Positions 25,619 through 33,396 of a stretch of 64,000 bases of DNA are shown one piece after another. How positions within the stretch are numbered: the first letter of the stretch is position 1; the number at the start of each line of letters is the position of its first letter. The stretch comes from an uncultured Paracoccaceae bacterium (lineage in GTDB: Bacteria; Pseudomonadota; Alphaproteobacteria; Rhodobacterales; Rhodobacteraceae). The stretch lies in assembly GCA_937920555.1 (NCBI GenBank), contig CAKZTM010000008.1:1-64000 (forward strand). Reading direction: 5' to 3'. The position numbers and the translations under genes are program-made. The notes beneath the pieces are model-generated. The model saw nothing but the letters and a program-made list of their open reading frames with translations. It had not been told where the DNA came from and made no database searches.

Positions 25619-26427
25619 GCGGGCGCAGCCTGATCAATCACGCAATTCTTCTGACGGGACTGATTTTTCTGGCTTTGCCCATAGTGGTTGTTGTGATGTC
25701 TTCGACCCATCCCTCGGGCGTGTTGCGCAGTGAGGGTTTGCAGTTGTTGCCGGGGTCCGGGGGCGTTGCGAACTACACGCGGGTGTTCACGCTGGAGGCC
25801 GGATTTACCGACCGGGTGACCGCGTTTGAGATGCTCAAAAACTCGACCATTTTGGGATTGGGTTGCGCAATTTTGACGACTTTGTTTTCGGGTTTGACCG
25901 CCTATACGGTGGTGTTTTTCAAGCTCCGTTGGGCGGGTTTCGTGTTTTGGCTGACCCTTGTGACATTGCTTTATCCACTTGAAGCGCGGTTCATCAACAC
26001 GTTTCAGGTCACCTCGGATTTGGGGTTGATCAACACCCATGCGGGGCTGATCCTGCCCACGTTGTCGCTGGCGCTGGGCACGTTTTTCTACCGGCAGTTC
26101 TTCCTGACGCTGCCGCCGCAATTTCTGGAGGCTGCCATTTTAGACGGGGCCGGTCCGTGGCGGTTTCTTATGGATTTTATCGTGCCTTTGTCGTGGTCGC
26201 GCACGGCGGCCATTTTTGCCATTTCGTTCATTTTGGGCTGGAACCAATATTTGTGGCCGCTGATGATTTCCACCGATGACAGTCTTTACACGCTGGTGCG
26301 CGGCATCCGGCTTTTGGGGCAAAATTCCGGTCCGGGCATGGCCTTTGTGGTGTTGACCATTCTGCCGCCCTTGGTGTTGCTTTTGATCTTTCAGCGCACC
26401 TATTACACCGATATGACGGACAGATGA
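25615..26427 (+). CDS. Carbohydrate ABC transporter permease, UgpE-type (orphan)
   Basis: A 270-aa permease with six helices. Motifs parallel Ugp[21 protein letters not shown] near the N-terminus, then FLEAAILDGAGPWRFLMDFIVPLSW as EAA loop and [14 protein letters not shown]. It starts at a TTG inside the end of the phosphatase gene (TTGA overlap), with the next frame-compatible ATG too far inside. There is no partner UgpA-type permease or binding protein beside it. Either it replaces UgpE for other substrates, or it is left over from a second operon (compare the ATPase remnant at 28677). Confidence 0.85.
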   Translation: MSGRSLINHAILLTGLIFLALPIVVVVMSSTHPSGVLRSEGLQLLPGSGGVANYTRVFTLEAGFTDRVTAFEMLKNSTILGLGCAILTTLFSGLTAYTVVFFKLRWAGFVFWLTLVTLLYPLEARFINTFQVTSDLGLINTHAGLILPTLSLALGTFFYRQFFLTLPPQFLEAAILDGAGPWRFLMDFIVPLSWSRTAAIFAISFILGWNQYLWPLMISTDDSLYTLVRGIRLLGQNSGPGMAFVVLTILPPLVLLLIFQRTYYTDMTDR

Positions 26428-27629
26428 ACGCGCGCACCCCGCCCTCTATGGTGACCCTGATCCTGCTGACGGCGATGGGTATTTTATCGCTTAATATGTT
26501 TGCGCCGTCGCTCACCCATATAGCGGAGGATTTTGGCGCAGATTATGCGCTCGTCAGCCTGTCGATTGGCGGCTATCTGGCGGTCACGGCGGTGTTGCAA
26601 CTGATCTTGGGGCCGTTGTCGGACAGGTATGGGCGCAGGCCGGTTTTGCTGACCGGTTTGAGCTTGTTCACATTGGCCTCGGTCGGGTGTTATTTCGCGC
26701 CGACCGTGGAGGTTTTTCTGGGGTTTCGCCTGCTCCAAGGGGCGGTGATTTCGGGTATGGCGCTGAGCCGTGCGGTGATCCGGGACATTGTGCCGGAGAA
26801 AGAGGCGGCCTCTAAAATGGGTTATCTCAACATGGCCATTGCGGTGGCGCCGATGATCGGTCCGACCTTTGGCGGCTTTCTTGATGAGCTATTTGGCTGG
26901 CGCGCCAATTTTGCGACATATGCGATTTTGGGGGCCGCGGTGACGTTGCTGGCGTGGCAGGATTTGGGCGAGACCAACAAGACCAAGTCCGAGACGTTTC
27001 GAGCGCAATTCGCGATTTACCCGGAGGTTTTGGGCTCGCGCAGATTTTGGGGATATTCGGTCTGCTTGGCGTTCTCAGTTTCGGGGTTTTACACGTTCAC
27101 CGCCGGCGCACCTTTGGTGGCGCAGCGGGTCTTCGGGATGTCTCCGGCGACGCTGGGGATTTGGATGGGGACAATTACGCTGGGGTTTTTCAGCACCAGT
27201 TTTGTGGCTGGAAAACTGTCTGGGCGGTACGCTTTGACCACGATGATGCTGGCGGGGCGGGTTTTGACCTCCACCGGGTTGTTGGTCGGGTTTGTGGTGT
27301 TGGTATCGGGCTATGTGCATCCGCTGGTGTTTTTCGCATCCACGGTTTTCGTGGGGCTGGGCAATGGGCTGACCCTTCCCAGTGCCAATGTGGGGGTCAT
27401 GTCGGTGCGTCCCGAGTTGGCGGGCAGCGCATCAGGGCTTTCGGGGGCCATGGCCGTGGGCACGGGGGCTGTTGTCACCACTGTGACGGGGGCTGTTTTG
27501 ACGGCTGAGAATGGTGCGTGGATGCTTGTGGGGATATTGCTGGTATCGGCGCTGATTGGATTGGCGTCTGCGTGGTATGTGCGGGTTTTGGATGCGCGCG
27601 CGGCTGCGCAGCGCGGCAATTTTGATTAG
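26424..27629 (+). CDS. Multidrug efflux MFS transporter, Bcr/CflA family
   Basis: A 12-helix major facilitator exporter of 401 aa. The first helix contains LSLNMFAPSLTHIAEDF, and the helix 2-3 loop has the MFS signature GPLSDRYGRRPVLLTG. RLLQGAVISGMALSRAVIRD in helix 4-5 is typical of the Bcr/CflA drug-resistance branch. The ATG overlaps the TGA of the upstream permease (ATGA). That coupling of a drug-type exporter to an importer-like operon is odd. The substrate is unknown. Confidence 0.9.
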   Translation: MNARTPPSMVTLILLTAMGILSLNMFAPSLTHIAEDFGADYALVSLSIGGYLAVTAVLQLILGPLSDRYGRRPVLLTGLSLFTLASVGCYFAPTVEVFLGFRLLQGAVISGMALSRAVIRDIVPEKEAASKMGYLNMAIAVAPMIGPTFGGFLDELFGWRANFATYAILGAAVTLLAWQDLGETNKTKSETFRAQFAIYPEVLGSRRFWGYSVCLAFSVSGFYTFTAGAPLVAQRVFGMSPATLGIWMGTITLGFFSTSFVAGKLSGRYALTTMMLAGRVLTSTGLLVGFVVLVSGYVHPLVFFASTVFVGLGNGLTLPSANVGVMSVRPELAGSASGLSGAMAVGTGAVVTTVTGAVLTAENGAWMLVGILLVSALIGLASAWYVRVLDARAAAQRGNFD

Positions 27630-27719
27630 GATCATCATAACCGTGCTGGCCCTCATTTTCTATCTCATGTAGCGACGGGCGTTGATCGCGTTCATTGCGT
27701 CCACCGGAGTAAAAGGCTG

Positions 27720-28676
27720 ATGTTGTCACTGAAAGATTATTGGGTTTGGGATAGTTGGTATCTGCATGACGGCGCGCGCTGGCATTGCTGGTATCTCAAA
27801 GCGCCCAAATCCATCGGCGATCCTGCCAAGCGCCACTGGAATGTGAGCCAGGGGCATGCTGTCTCAGATGATCTGGTCACTTGGCGCGACCATTCCACGG
27901 CTTTGTCGCCGTCGGCTGACGGGTGGGACGATTTCACCACTTGGACCGGCTCTGTCGTTCAGGGAGACGATGGGCAATACCACTATTTTTACACTGGCAC
28001 CTCGCGGGCTGAGGATGGAATGATCCAGCGGATCGGTCATGCGGTTGGCAGCGATCTTGAGATCTGGGAGCGGGTTGGAAGCGGTCTTTGCCTCGATCTG
28101 GAAGGGCCGAACGCGCATCTTTACGAGACTGACTGGAAAGGTCGCTGGCATGACCGCGCCTTGCGTGATCCTTGGGTGATGAAAGACCCCGACGGCGATG
28201 GGTGGCTCATGTTTTTCACCGCGCGCGTGCAGGATGTAGATGAGGTCAACGCGGCGGGCTGCATTGGGTTGGCCACCTCACCTGATCTTGCGCAATGGAC
28301 GCTTCAGCCACCGGTTTATGTCGGATCGTGGGGGCAACTTGAAGTGCCTCAGATCTTTGAGCACGGCGGGACGTGGTATTGTCTGTTTTGTATGGTGCAA
28401 GACCATCAATCTGAGGCGTGTCTGGCCCAACACGGTCCCAGTGGTCGCGGCAATCACTACCTTGTCGCCGAGAGCGCACACGGCCCGTGGCGCTTGCCCG
28501 GTGGTCCGTTTCTTGATGTGAAGGCCGAGCGTTACGCCGCGCGCATTGTCGAGCACGACGGGATGCAAATCCTTGGCTTTAAGGACGGTGAAATACGCGG
28601 TGCGTTTGGCGGCTACATCATGGACCCGGCCCCTGTGATCCGTCGTCCGGACGGCACGCTCAGGTTGGAGGATTAG
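27720..28676 (+). CDS. GH32-like five-bladed beta-propeller glycosidase
   Basis: A 318-aa protein of the GH43/GH32/GH68 (clan J-like) propeller group. The possible nucleophile Asp is in VWDSWYLHDG near the start. WTGSVV corresponds to the conserved xSGS segment, RDPWVMKD is the RDP transition-state motif, and LEVPQIFEH carries the likely acid/base Glu (ECP in standard GH32). There is no signal peptide, so it would act inside the cell on an imported fructoside- or arabinoside-like sugar. It sits between an MFS gene and an ABC ATPase remnant. The exact family is unclear. Confidence 0.72.
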   Translation: MLSLKDYWVWDSWYLHDGARWHCWYLKAPKSIGDPAKRHWNVSQGHAVSDDLVTWRDHSTALSPSADGWDDFTTWTGSVVQGDDGQYHYFYTGTSRAEDGMIQRIGHAVGSDLEIWERVGSGLCLDLEGPNAHLYETDWKGRWHDRALRDPWVMKDPDGDGWLMFFTARVQDVDEVNAAGCIGLATSPDLAQWTLQPPVYVGSWGQLEVPQIFEHGGTWYCLFCMVQDHQSEACLAQHGPSGRGNHYLVAESAHGPWRLPGGPFLDVKAERYAARIVEHDGMQILGFKDGEIRGAFGGYIMDPAPVIRRPDGTLRLED

Positions 28677-28799
28677 ATGGGGGCGATTTGCCGTCAGAAT
28701 ATTAACAAAAGCTTTGGCGACACGCATGTCATAAAGGACGTGAATATCGAGATTGAGGACGGCGGGTTGGGTGGACCCTCAAGATGGAAGACCCGGTGA
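28677..28799 (+). pseudogene. Truncated ABC transporter ATP-binding protein (N-terminal remnant)
   Basis: The ATG follows the glycosidase stop directly (TAGATG). The first 29 codons encode the start of a MalK/UgpC-type ATPase (NINKSFGDTHVIKDVNIEIEDG), ending just before where Walker A should begin. The frame then runs into unrelated residues and stops at codon 41. In the next frame the same DNA reads WTLKMEDPVIG then stop, which might be the other end of an internal deletion. No signature or Walker motif follows. It cannot make a working ATPase. Confidence 0.75.
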
Positions 28800-28803
28800 T
28801 CGG

Positions 28804-29754
28804 CTAAAGCGTCCACGTGAACCCGGTCGCGTCTTCGGACACATCCCACAGCTTTGTCATGACCTTCTTGTCATAGGCGTGGGGATGCAGTGTTCCTTTG
28901 CCCACCGGTCCGACAAATTCCATAAGGCCGGTTGGACCGTAAAGCGCCCTGTGTTCCAACCCGTCTTCGGTGGCACACATCACTTCCGGCCAAGAACCTT
29001 TTTCAGCAGATTGCACCAACGGCGACAGTGACATGAGCCCGAACAAAACCCGTGTCACCAGATTGCCGCTGGTCGCGATAAGCGATGTCCGCGACGAGCC
29101 GGGGTGGCACACATACACATCGACCTCGGTTCGGCCTGTCGCCGTGAGCCGATCTTGCAACTCATAGGCAAACAACATCTGTGCGAGCTTGCTTTGGGAG
29201 TAGGTCTTGTTCTGGTGGTAATTCTTGTCCCAGTTCATGTCTTCAAACTGGATCGTCTTGATCCCCATGTTATAGCCTAGGCTTGAGACGACAACGATGC
29301 GGCCGTTTGAAGCCTCGATCCGCTCAAACAGCAGCCCGCAGAGCAGGAAATGCCCGTAGTGGTTTGTGCCCAGCATGCTCTCAAACCCGTCTTCTGTCAG
29401 CTTTTGTGTCGGCACTTGTGCTATGGCGGCGTTGCAAATCAGGGCGTCGATTTGCGGGACGGTCTTGAGCACCTCACCCGCCGCTTCGCGCACGCTGGCC
29501 AGCGAGGCCAGATCCATGGGTATGAAGTCCACATTGGCCTGTGCGCGGAATTCGTCCTTCAGCTCCGCGACGGCGGCTTGGGACTTTTCGGCCGAGCGGT
29601 TTAGCATCACTACCTTGGCGCCTTTGTTCAACAACGTTCGTGCTGCCTGAAATCCAGCGCCGGCATTGGCGCCGGTGATCAGGAAGGTCTTGCCACTGAG
29701 GTCGCCAAGGCGTTCCGGGGTCCAGCCTTGTGGTCCAAATGTGCTGTCCGGCAT
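28804..29754 (-). CDS. Short-chain dehydrogenase/reductase, protochlorophyllide-reductase-like
   Basis: A 316-aa SDR enzyme with a Rossmann fold. The cofactor motif is TGANAGAG, CNAAIA stands for the NNAG motif, and the active site is YSQSKLAQ (YxxxK) with Ser in VVSSLGYN. The length and the LEHRALYGPTG segment resemble the retinol/protochlorophyllide-reductase-like branch. The ATG at 29754 is preceded by AAGGAG. It lies at 3' end to 3' end with the ATPase remnant, almost touching it. The substrate is unknown. Confidence 0.88.
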   Translation of the reverse strand: MPDSTFGPQGWTPERLGDLSGKTFLITGANAGAGFQAARTLLNKGAKVVMLNRSAEKSQAAVAELKDEFRAQANVDFIPMDLASLASVREAAGEVLKTVPQIDALICNAAIAQVPTQKLTEDGFESMLGTNHYGHFLLCGLLFERIEASNGRIVVVSSLGYNMGIKTIQFEDMNWDKNYHQNKTYSQSKLAQMLFAYELQDRLTATGRTEVDVYVCHPGSSRTSLIATSGNLVTRVLFGLMSLSPLVQSAEKGSWPEVMCATEDGLEHRALYGPTGLMEFVGPVGKGTLHPHAYDKKVMTKLWDVSEDATGFTWTL

Positions 29755-29957
29755 TGTGGTGCTCCTTTCCATATCAACGAGGATGCGCGCGATTTGAGGG
29801 ACTGTTTTGGGTGTCCGTGCTGAACAAGAAAATGGCACTTATGCGGGCGAAACGTCAGTCCAGATCGGCGCAAATCCTTGTTTGACAGGGACCAGATCAG
29901 ACCTCTGATTGCAAGTTGAACTGATGAAGGCGCATAGCCGTGAATGGGGTGGTAGGC

Positions 29958-29987
29958 TTTGGGGGGGGGAGCCGTCCCCGCCCCAAA
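29958..29987 (-). terminator. GC-rich hairpin after the MttB-like gene
   Basis: TTTGGGGNGGGG-type arms pair with CCCCNCCCCAAA over 11 bp with one mismatch around AGCCGT. It begins 9 bp past the stop of the minus-strand methyltransferase gene. The T tract on the minus strand is short, so efficiency is uncertain. Confidence 0.55.
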
Positions 29988-29995
29988 ACGGCATT

Positions 29996-31552
29996 CTAAA
30001 AATCCGTGGGCACGCCGCCTTCGGATTTGCGGCGGGCCACAAAGGATTGCAATTCTTCTTTGATGCCGTCGTCAATTGCGGGGGCTTCAAACTCGCCCAA
30101 GATGTCTTTCCAGACCTTGTTGGCGCGCTGGGCGGTCCATTGGCTGCCTGCTTCTTCCCAGGCCTCATAGTTGCGCCAATCGCTCAAAAACGGGGTGTAA
30201 AACGCAGTTTCGTAGCGTTCTTGTGTGTGGTCGCAGCCGAAAAAATGACCGTCCGGCCCTACGTCTTTGATGGCGTCTACCGCGAGGCTTTCGGGGGAAT
30301 AATCCACAATTGCCGGTTCAAAATAGCGCTGGAATTGCTGCAACGTCTCGCAGTCCATTATGAATTTCTCGTAGGATGCGATCAGGCCGCCCTCTAACCA
30401 GCCTGCGGCGTGATAGACCAGATTAACGCCAGAGTTCACCGCGGCCCACATGGAGTTCATGCTTTCCCACATGGCTTGCCCGTCCGGTGCGTTGGCCGCG
30501 CATGCGTTGGAGGCTCTGAGCGGGATGCCGTAGTGACGGGTCATTTGGCCAGAGATTTGTGTGGCGCGCACATATTCTGGTGTCCCGAAGGCCGGTGCGC
30601 CGGACTTCATATCCACATTGGAGGTGAACGAGCCCAAGATGCACGGACAGCCGGGATTGATGAATTGAAACAGGGCAATCGCGGCCAAGCCTTCGGCCAG
30701 AAATTGCACCACGGCACCGGGCATGGTGACCGGCGCCATCGCCCCTGCGAGGGTGAACGGGGTGACCACAACAGGTTGTCCGCGACGTGCAAAGCGCATG
30801 GCCCCGTCGAGCATCGGCCAGTCATGTTTGAGCGGTGATGAGGAGTTGATGTTGGTGTATACTCGCGGTTTGGAGAAGAATTCGTCCGCGTCCAGACCCG
30901 AGGCGATCCGTGTCATTTCCAGCACGTCCTCCACCCGCTCGGAGCCCAGCGAATAGGCGTGCACCACTTTGTCGGTGAGGGTCAGTTTGTCGTAGAGGCA
31001 ATCAAGGTGCCGAATGGAGGCATGCACGTCCACCGGTTCCACCGGGTAGCCACCGGCCACATGGATGCAATTGAAATATTGGGTGAATTTGATCAGGTCG
31101 CGGAAGCTGTCCATGTCGCCAACCCGGTGGCCCCGGTCCAGATCCATGACATTGGGCGGGGAGGAGACGTTCACAAAGCACATATGCTTGCCGCCGATGG
31201 TGATCTTGCGGTCCGGATTGCGCGGTGTGATGTCGAATTGAGACGGGGCATGGCTGATCATCTCCATCACCCAAGCGCGGTCCATTTTGACGTTCTGGTC
31301 CTCTACCTTGCAGCCTGCTTTGCGCAGGTAGTCCAGAGCCTCGTCGTTGAGAAATTCGATACCGATCTCTTCGAGCACTTCCATGGCCGCATTATGGAGC
31401 GCCTCTACCCCCTCGGGCGGGAGCGGTTCTGTGGGGGCGTCCGTGTTCACCGGTATCCGCCACGGGGTTTGCTCGATGGCCCGTTTGGCGGCGCGGCGGG
31501 CGTTGCCAGCACGGCCGCCTGACCGGCGGGTTCTGGTTGGTTTTTCGGACAC
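29996..31552 (-). CDS. MttB-like (non-pyrrolysine) trimethylamine methyltransferase family protein
   Basis: TIM-barrel methyltransferase of the MttB superfamily, 518 aa. Archaeal MttB uses pyrrolysine at an in-frame amber codon. Here the reading frame has no internal stop, so this is one of the Pyl-lacking homologues, of which glycine betaine methyltransferase (MtgB) is the best known. Family segments include PWRIPVNTDAPTEPL near the N-terminus and LVYHAAGWLEGGL in the C-terminal half. The GTG at 31552 has AGGGAG upstream; the ORF extension before it looks non-coding. No corrinoid protein lies next to it. The methyl donor is unknown, perhaps a quaternary amine. Confidence 0.88.
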   Translation of the reverse strand: MSEKPTRTRRSGGRAGNARRAAKRAIEQTPWRIPVNTDAPTEPLPPEGVEALHNAAMEVLEEIGIEFLNDEALDYLRKAGCKVEDQNVKMDRAWVMEMISHAPSQFDITPRNPDRKITIGGKHMCFVNVSSPPNVMDLDRGHRVGDMDSFRDLIKFTQYFNCIHVAGGYPVEPVDVHASIRHLDCLYDKLTLTDKVVHAYSLGSERVEDVLEMTRIASGLDADEFFSKPRVYTNINSSSPLKHDWPMLDGAMRFARRGQPVVVTPFTLAGAMAPVTMPGAVVQFLAEGLAAIALFQFINPGCPCILGSFTSNVDMKSGAPAFGTPEYVRATQISGQMTRHYGIPLRASNACAANAPDGQAMWESMNSMWAAVNSGVNLVYHAAGWLEGGLIASYEKFIMDCETLQQFQRYFEPAIVDYSPESLAVDAIKDVGPDGHFFGCDHTQERYETAFYTPFLSDWRNYEAWEEAGSQWTAQRANKVWKDILGEFEAPAIDDGIKEELQSFVARRKSEGGVPTDF

Positions 31553-31634
31553 ATGTTTCTCCCTGTTTGGGCCATCCAACGCACTGGGAGGCCGCGCGGC
31601 TGTCGGGAAAGCGACATGGTATGTCGCTATAGGT

Positions 31635-32324
31635 TCAGAGCCCCTTAGAAAGCCAATTGGGCAGCTCTTTAATTGTTGGAAGTACCACATCTGCAAATGG
31701 TGAAAGGTCGTCTTGGGTGGCGGGTCCAGTCAGCACGCCGACGGTCACCATGCCAGCGGCACGCCCGGCGATCAGATCATGGGTGGCGTCGCCGATCATG
31801 GCAACTTGGGCCGGGGCCAAGTTTTGTGCCGCGCAAAAAGCCTGCTGCATGCCCGGTTCAGGTTTGCTGCCAAACCCGCTGTCATAGCCTGCGATAAAGT
31901 GGAACAGATCGGTGATGCCTGCCGCATCGAGATGGGCGCGGGCCGGGCTTTCGGCGTCGTTGGTGGCAACTCCGAGCGTGAAGCCTTGAGTATGGAGCGC
32001 CGTCAGGAGGGGTTTGAGCGGGGTGACTTGCACTTGTTGGGCATGTTGTGCGGTGTCAGTCATCAAGGCCACAAGCTCGGCCGTGGTTCGGTCGGGCAGA
32101 TGGTGGGCCACGGCTGTTGCGATCTCATGGGGAGTGCCCGCGATAACGACGCTTTTGGGGTCAAATTTTTGGGTTTGAATGTCGAACCCAAGATTGGCCG
32201 CAAGCTGTGGTGCTTGTGCGCCTGCCAGTGTGTGGAAGAAATCTGCCGCCCACCTGCCCCATGTGGCGTTGAAGTCGAATAATGTGCCGTCCTTGTCAAA
32301 CAGGAGCCCTTTGATACTGTGCAA
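31635..32324 (-). CDS. HAD family hydrolase, phosphoglycolate-phosphatase-like
   Basis: HAD superfamily phosphatase with a helical cap, 229 aa. Motif I is LLFDKDGTLFDF (nucleophile Asp), motif II is VATNDAES, and motif IV is MIGDATHDLIAGRAAGM. The likely start is the TTG at 32324 with AAAAAGG upstream, since an ATG in a good place is lacking. The longer frame would run into the divergent thioesterase gene. The start codons of the two genes are only 31 bp apart. It may act on phosphoglycolate or another small sugar phosphate. Confidence 0.82.
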   Translation of the reverse strand: MHSIKGLLFDKDGTLFDFNATWGRWAADFFHTLAGAQAPQLAANLGFDIQTQKFDPKSVVIAGTPHEIATAVAHHLPDRTTAELVALMTDTAQHAQQVQVTPLKPLLTALHTQGFTLGVATNDAESPARAHLDAAGITDLFHFIAGYDSGFGSKPEPGMQQAFCAAQNLAPAQVAMIGDATHDLIAGRAAGMVTVGVLTGPATQDDLSPFADVVLPTIKELPNWLSKGL

Positions 32325-32355
32325 TTGATCTACCTTTTTGCCGCTTGGAGCTTGT

Positions 32356-32796
32356 ATGACCCGTGCGCCTGTCACACGCAAAGCCTTTGCGTATTTTTAC
32401 GAAATGACGACCCGCTGGCGCGACAATGACGTCTATGATCATGTTAATAATGCGGTGTTTTACGAGTATATCGACACCGGCGTGAACGCATGGATCAAGC
32501 TGGAGGCCGGTTTGGATGTGCCCGGTGGGGATGTGGTCGGTTTGGTGGTGCATTCTGCATGTGATTTTTACGCTCCCTTGTCGTTTCCCGGGCGGGTCAC
32601 AGCCGGGCTGGCTGTTGAGAAGATCGGGCGCAGTTCTGTGACCTACCGGGTGGGATTGTTTGCGGGTGACGCGGGTAGGGCGGCGGCTGATGCGCGGTTC
32701 ACCCATGTCTATGTGGGCCGTGGTGATCGTCGTCCTGTGGCGTTGCCGCCTGAGTTCCGGGCGGCGTTGGAAGGGATTGCCCGGCCTGCCCGGTAG
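32356..32796 (+). CDS. Acyl-CoA thioesterase, 4HBT hotdog fold
   Basis: A 146-aa hotdog-fold thioesterase. The 4-hydroxybenzoyl-CoA thioesterase-like active site reads RWRDNDVYDHVNNAVFYEYIDT, with the Asp that activates water or the thioester and the conserved HVNN. The ATG at 32356 has GGAG 8 nt upstream, and the ORF's earlier codons are dropped. It likely cleaves short- or branched-chain acyl-CoA in the cytosol. It is divergent from the HAD gene and converges with the ArsR gene, whose stop is 15 bp away. Confidence 0.9.
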   Translation: MTRAPVTRKAFAYFYEMTTRWRDNDVYDHVNNAVFYEYIDTGVNAWIKLEAGLDVPGGDVVGLVVHSACDFYAPLSFPGRVTAGLAVEKIGRSSVTYRVGLFAGDAGRAAADARFTHVYVGRGDRRPVALPPEFRAALEGIARPAR

Positions 32797-32810
32797 GGCG
32801 TTTGGCGGGG

Positions 32811-33107
32811 TCACGCCCGCTTGGCGATCAGGTTTTGGATGAGCGAGACTTGAAAGCGTTCCAGCGCCGGATCAAGGCTGTAATAGGTGAAACGGCCTTT
32901 GATTTTGCGGTTGATCAGGCCCGCGTCTCTGAGCGGGCGAAGGTGGTGGAAGAGTGAGGCGCCGCGAATGCCGGTTTTGCCTTCAATCGCCTCGAACGTC
33001 ATGCCTTTTGGTGCCGCGGCCAGAAGTTTGATGATTTTCAGGCGGCGTGTGTGGCCCAAAGCTGAGAAAAACTGCGCGAGTTTCTGGGATTTGGTCAGAT
33101 ATTCCAT
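32811..33107 (-). CDS. ArsR-family winged-helix transcriptional regulator
   Basis: A 98-aa winged helix-turn-helix repressor. SALGHTRRLKIIKLLAA is helix 2-3, the recognition helix region is GIRGASLFHHLRPLRDAGLI, and the wing is KIKGRFTYYSLDP. There is no Cys pair for arsenite or metal binding, so it is not a classic metal sensor. The ATG has AAGGAG upstream. A 20-bp palindrome starts 30 bp before the start codon, where an autorepressor would bind. The same palindrome recurs at five other intergenic sites. Confidence 0.88.
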   Translation of the reverse strand: MEYLTKSQKLAQFFSALGHTRRLKIIKLLAAAPKGMTFEAIEGKTGIRGASLFHHLRPLRDAGLINRKIKGRFTYYSLDPALERFQVSLIQNLIAKRA

Positions 33108-33137
33108 GAACGGTGTCTCCTTGGATTTGCAACGTTT

Positions 33138-33157
33138 CTACTTTTCTAGAAGAGTAG
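33138..33157. repeat. 20-bp palindrome copy 1, candidate ArsR operator
   Basis: CTACTTTTCTAGAAGAGTAG matches CTACTNNNCTAGNNNAGTAG at every fixed base. It lies between the 12-copy tandem repeat and the ArsR gene, 30 bp upstream of the ArsR ATG, in its probable promoter. Confidence 0.65.
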
Positions 33158-33252
33158 AATTGATAAGTCGTAAACACCTAAGAACATTGGAGATTTTTTG
33201 TACGTTTTGGGTGAAAATTGATCGTAAGGGGTGCTTGTTTGGTCCAACTCTT

Positions 33253-33336
33253 CACAAGTCACAAGTCACAAGTCACAAGTCACAAGTCACAAGTCACAAG
33301 TCACAAGTCACAAGTCACAAGTCACAAGTCACAAGT
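33253..33336. repeat. Tandem repeat, 12 perfect copies of CACAAGT
   Basis: 84 bp consisting of the heptamer CACAAGT repeated 12 times without error. It is between the 3' end of the AlgL-like gene and the ArsR promoter. Being 7 bp long and fully uniform, it is likely to change copy number by slippage. No real gene reads through it; the ORFs with TSHKSQV repeats are artefacts. Confidence 0.95.
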
Positions 33337-33396
33337 CGTGCCGGTTGCCAGGGCGATCTTACATCTGCCCGTCCGGCCGACACTTTGTGGCGAACT

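Noticed and set aside
29996-31552. Pyrrolysine (in-frame amber) in the MttB-like gene
   Set aside because: The frame is open from start to stop with no internal TAG, so pyrrolysine is not used here.
33253-33336. Possible CRISPR array
   Set aside because: The units are 7 bp and directly adjacent, with no spacers and no cas genes in the window.
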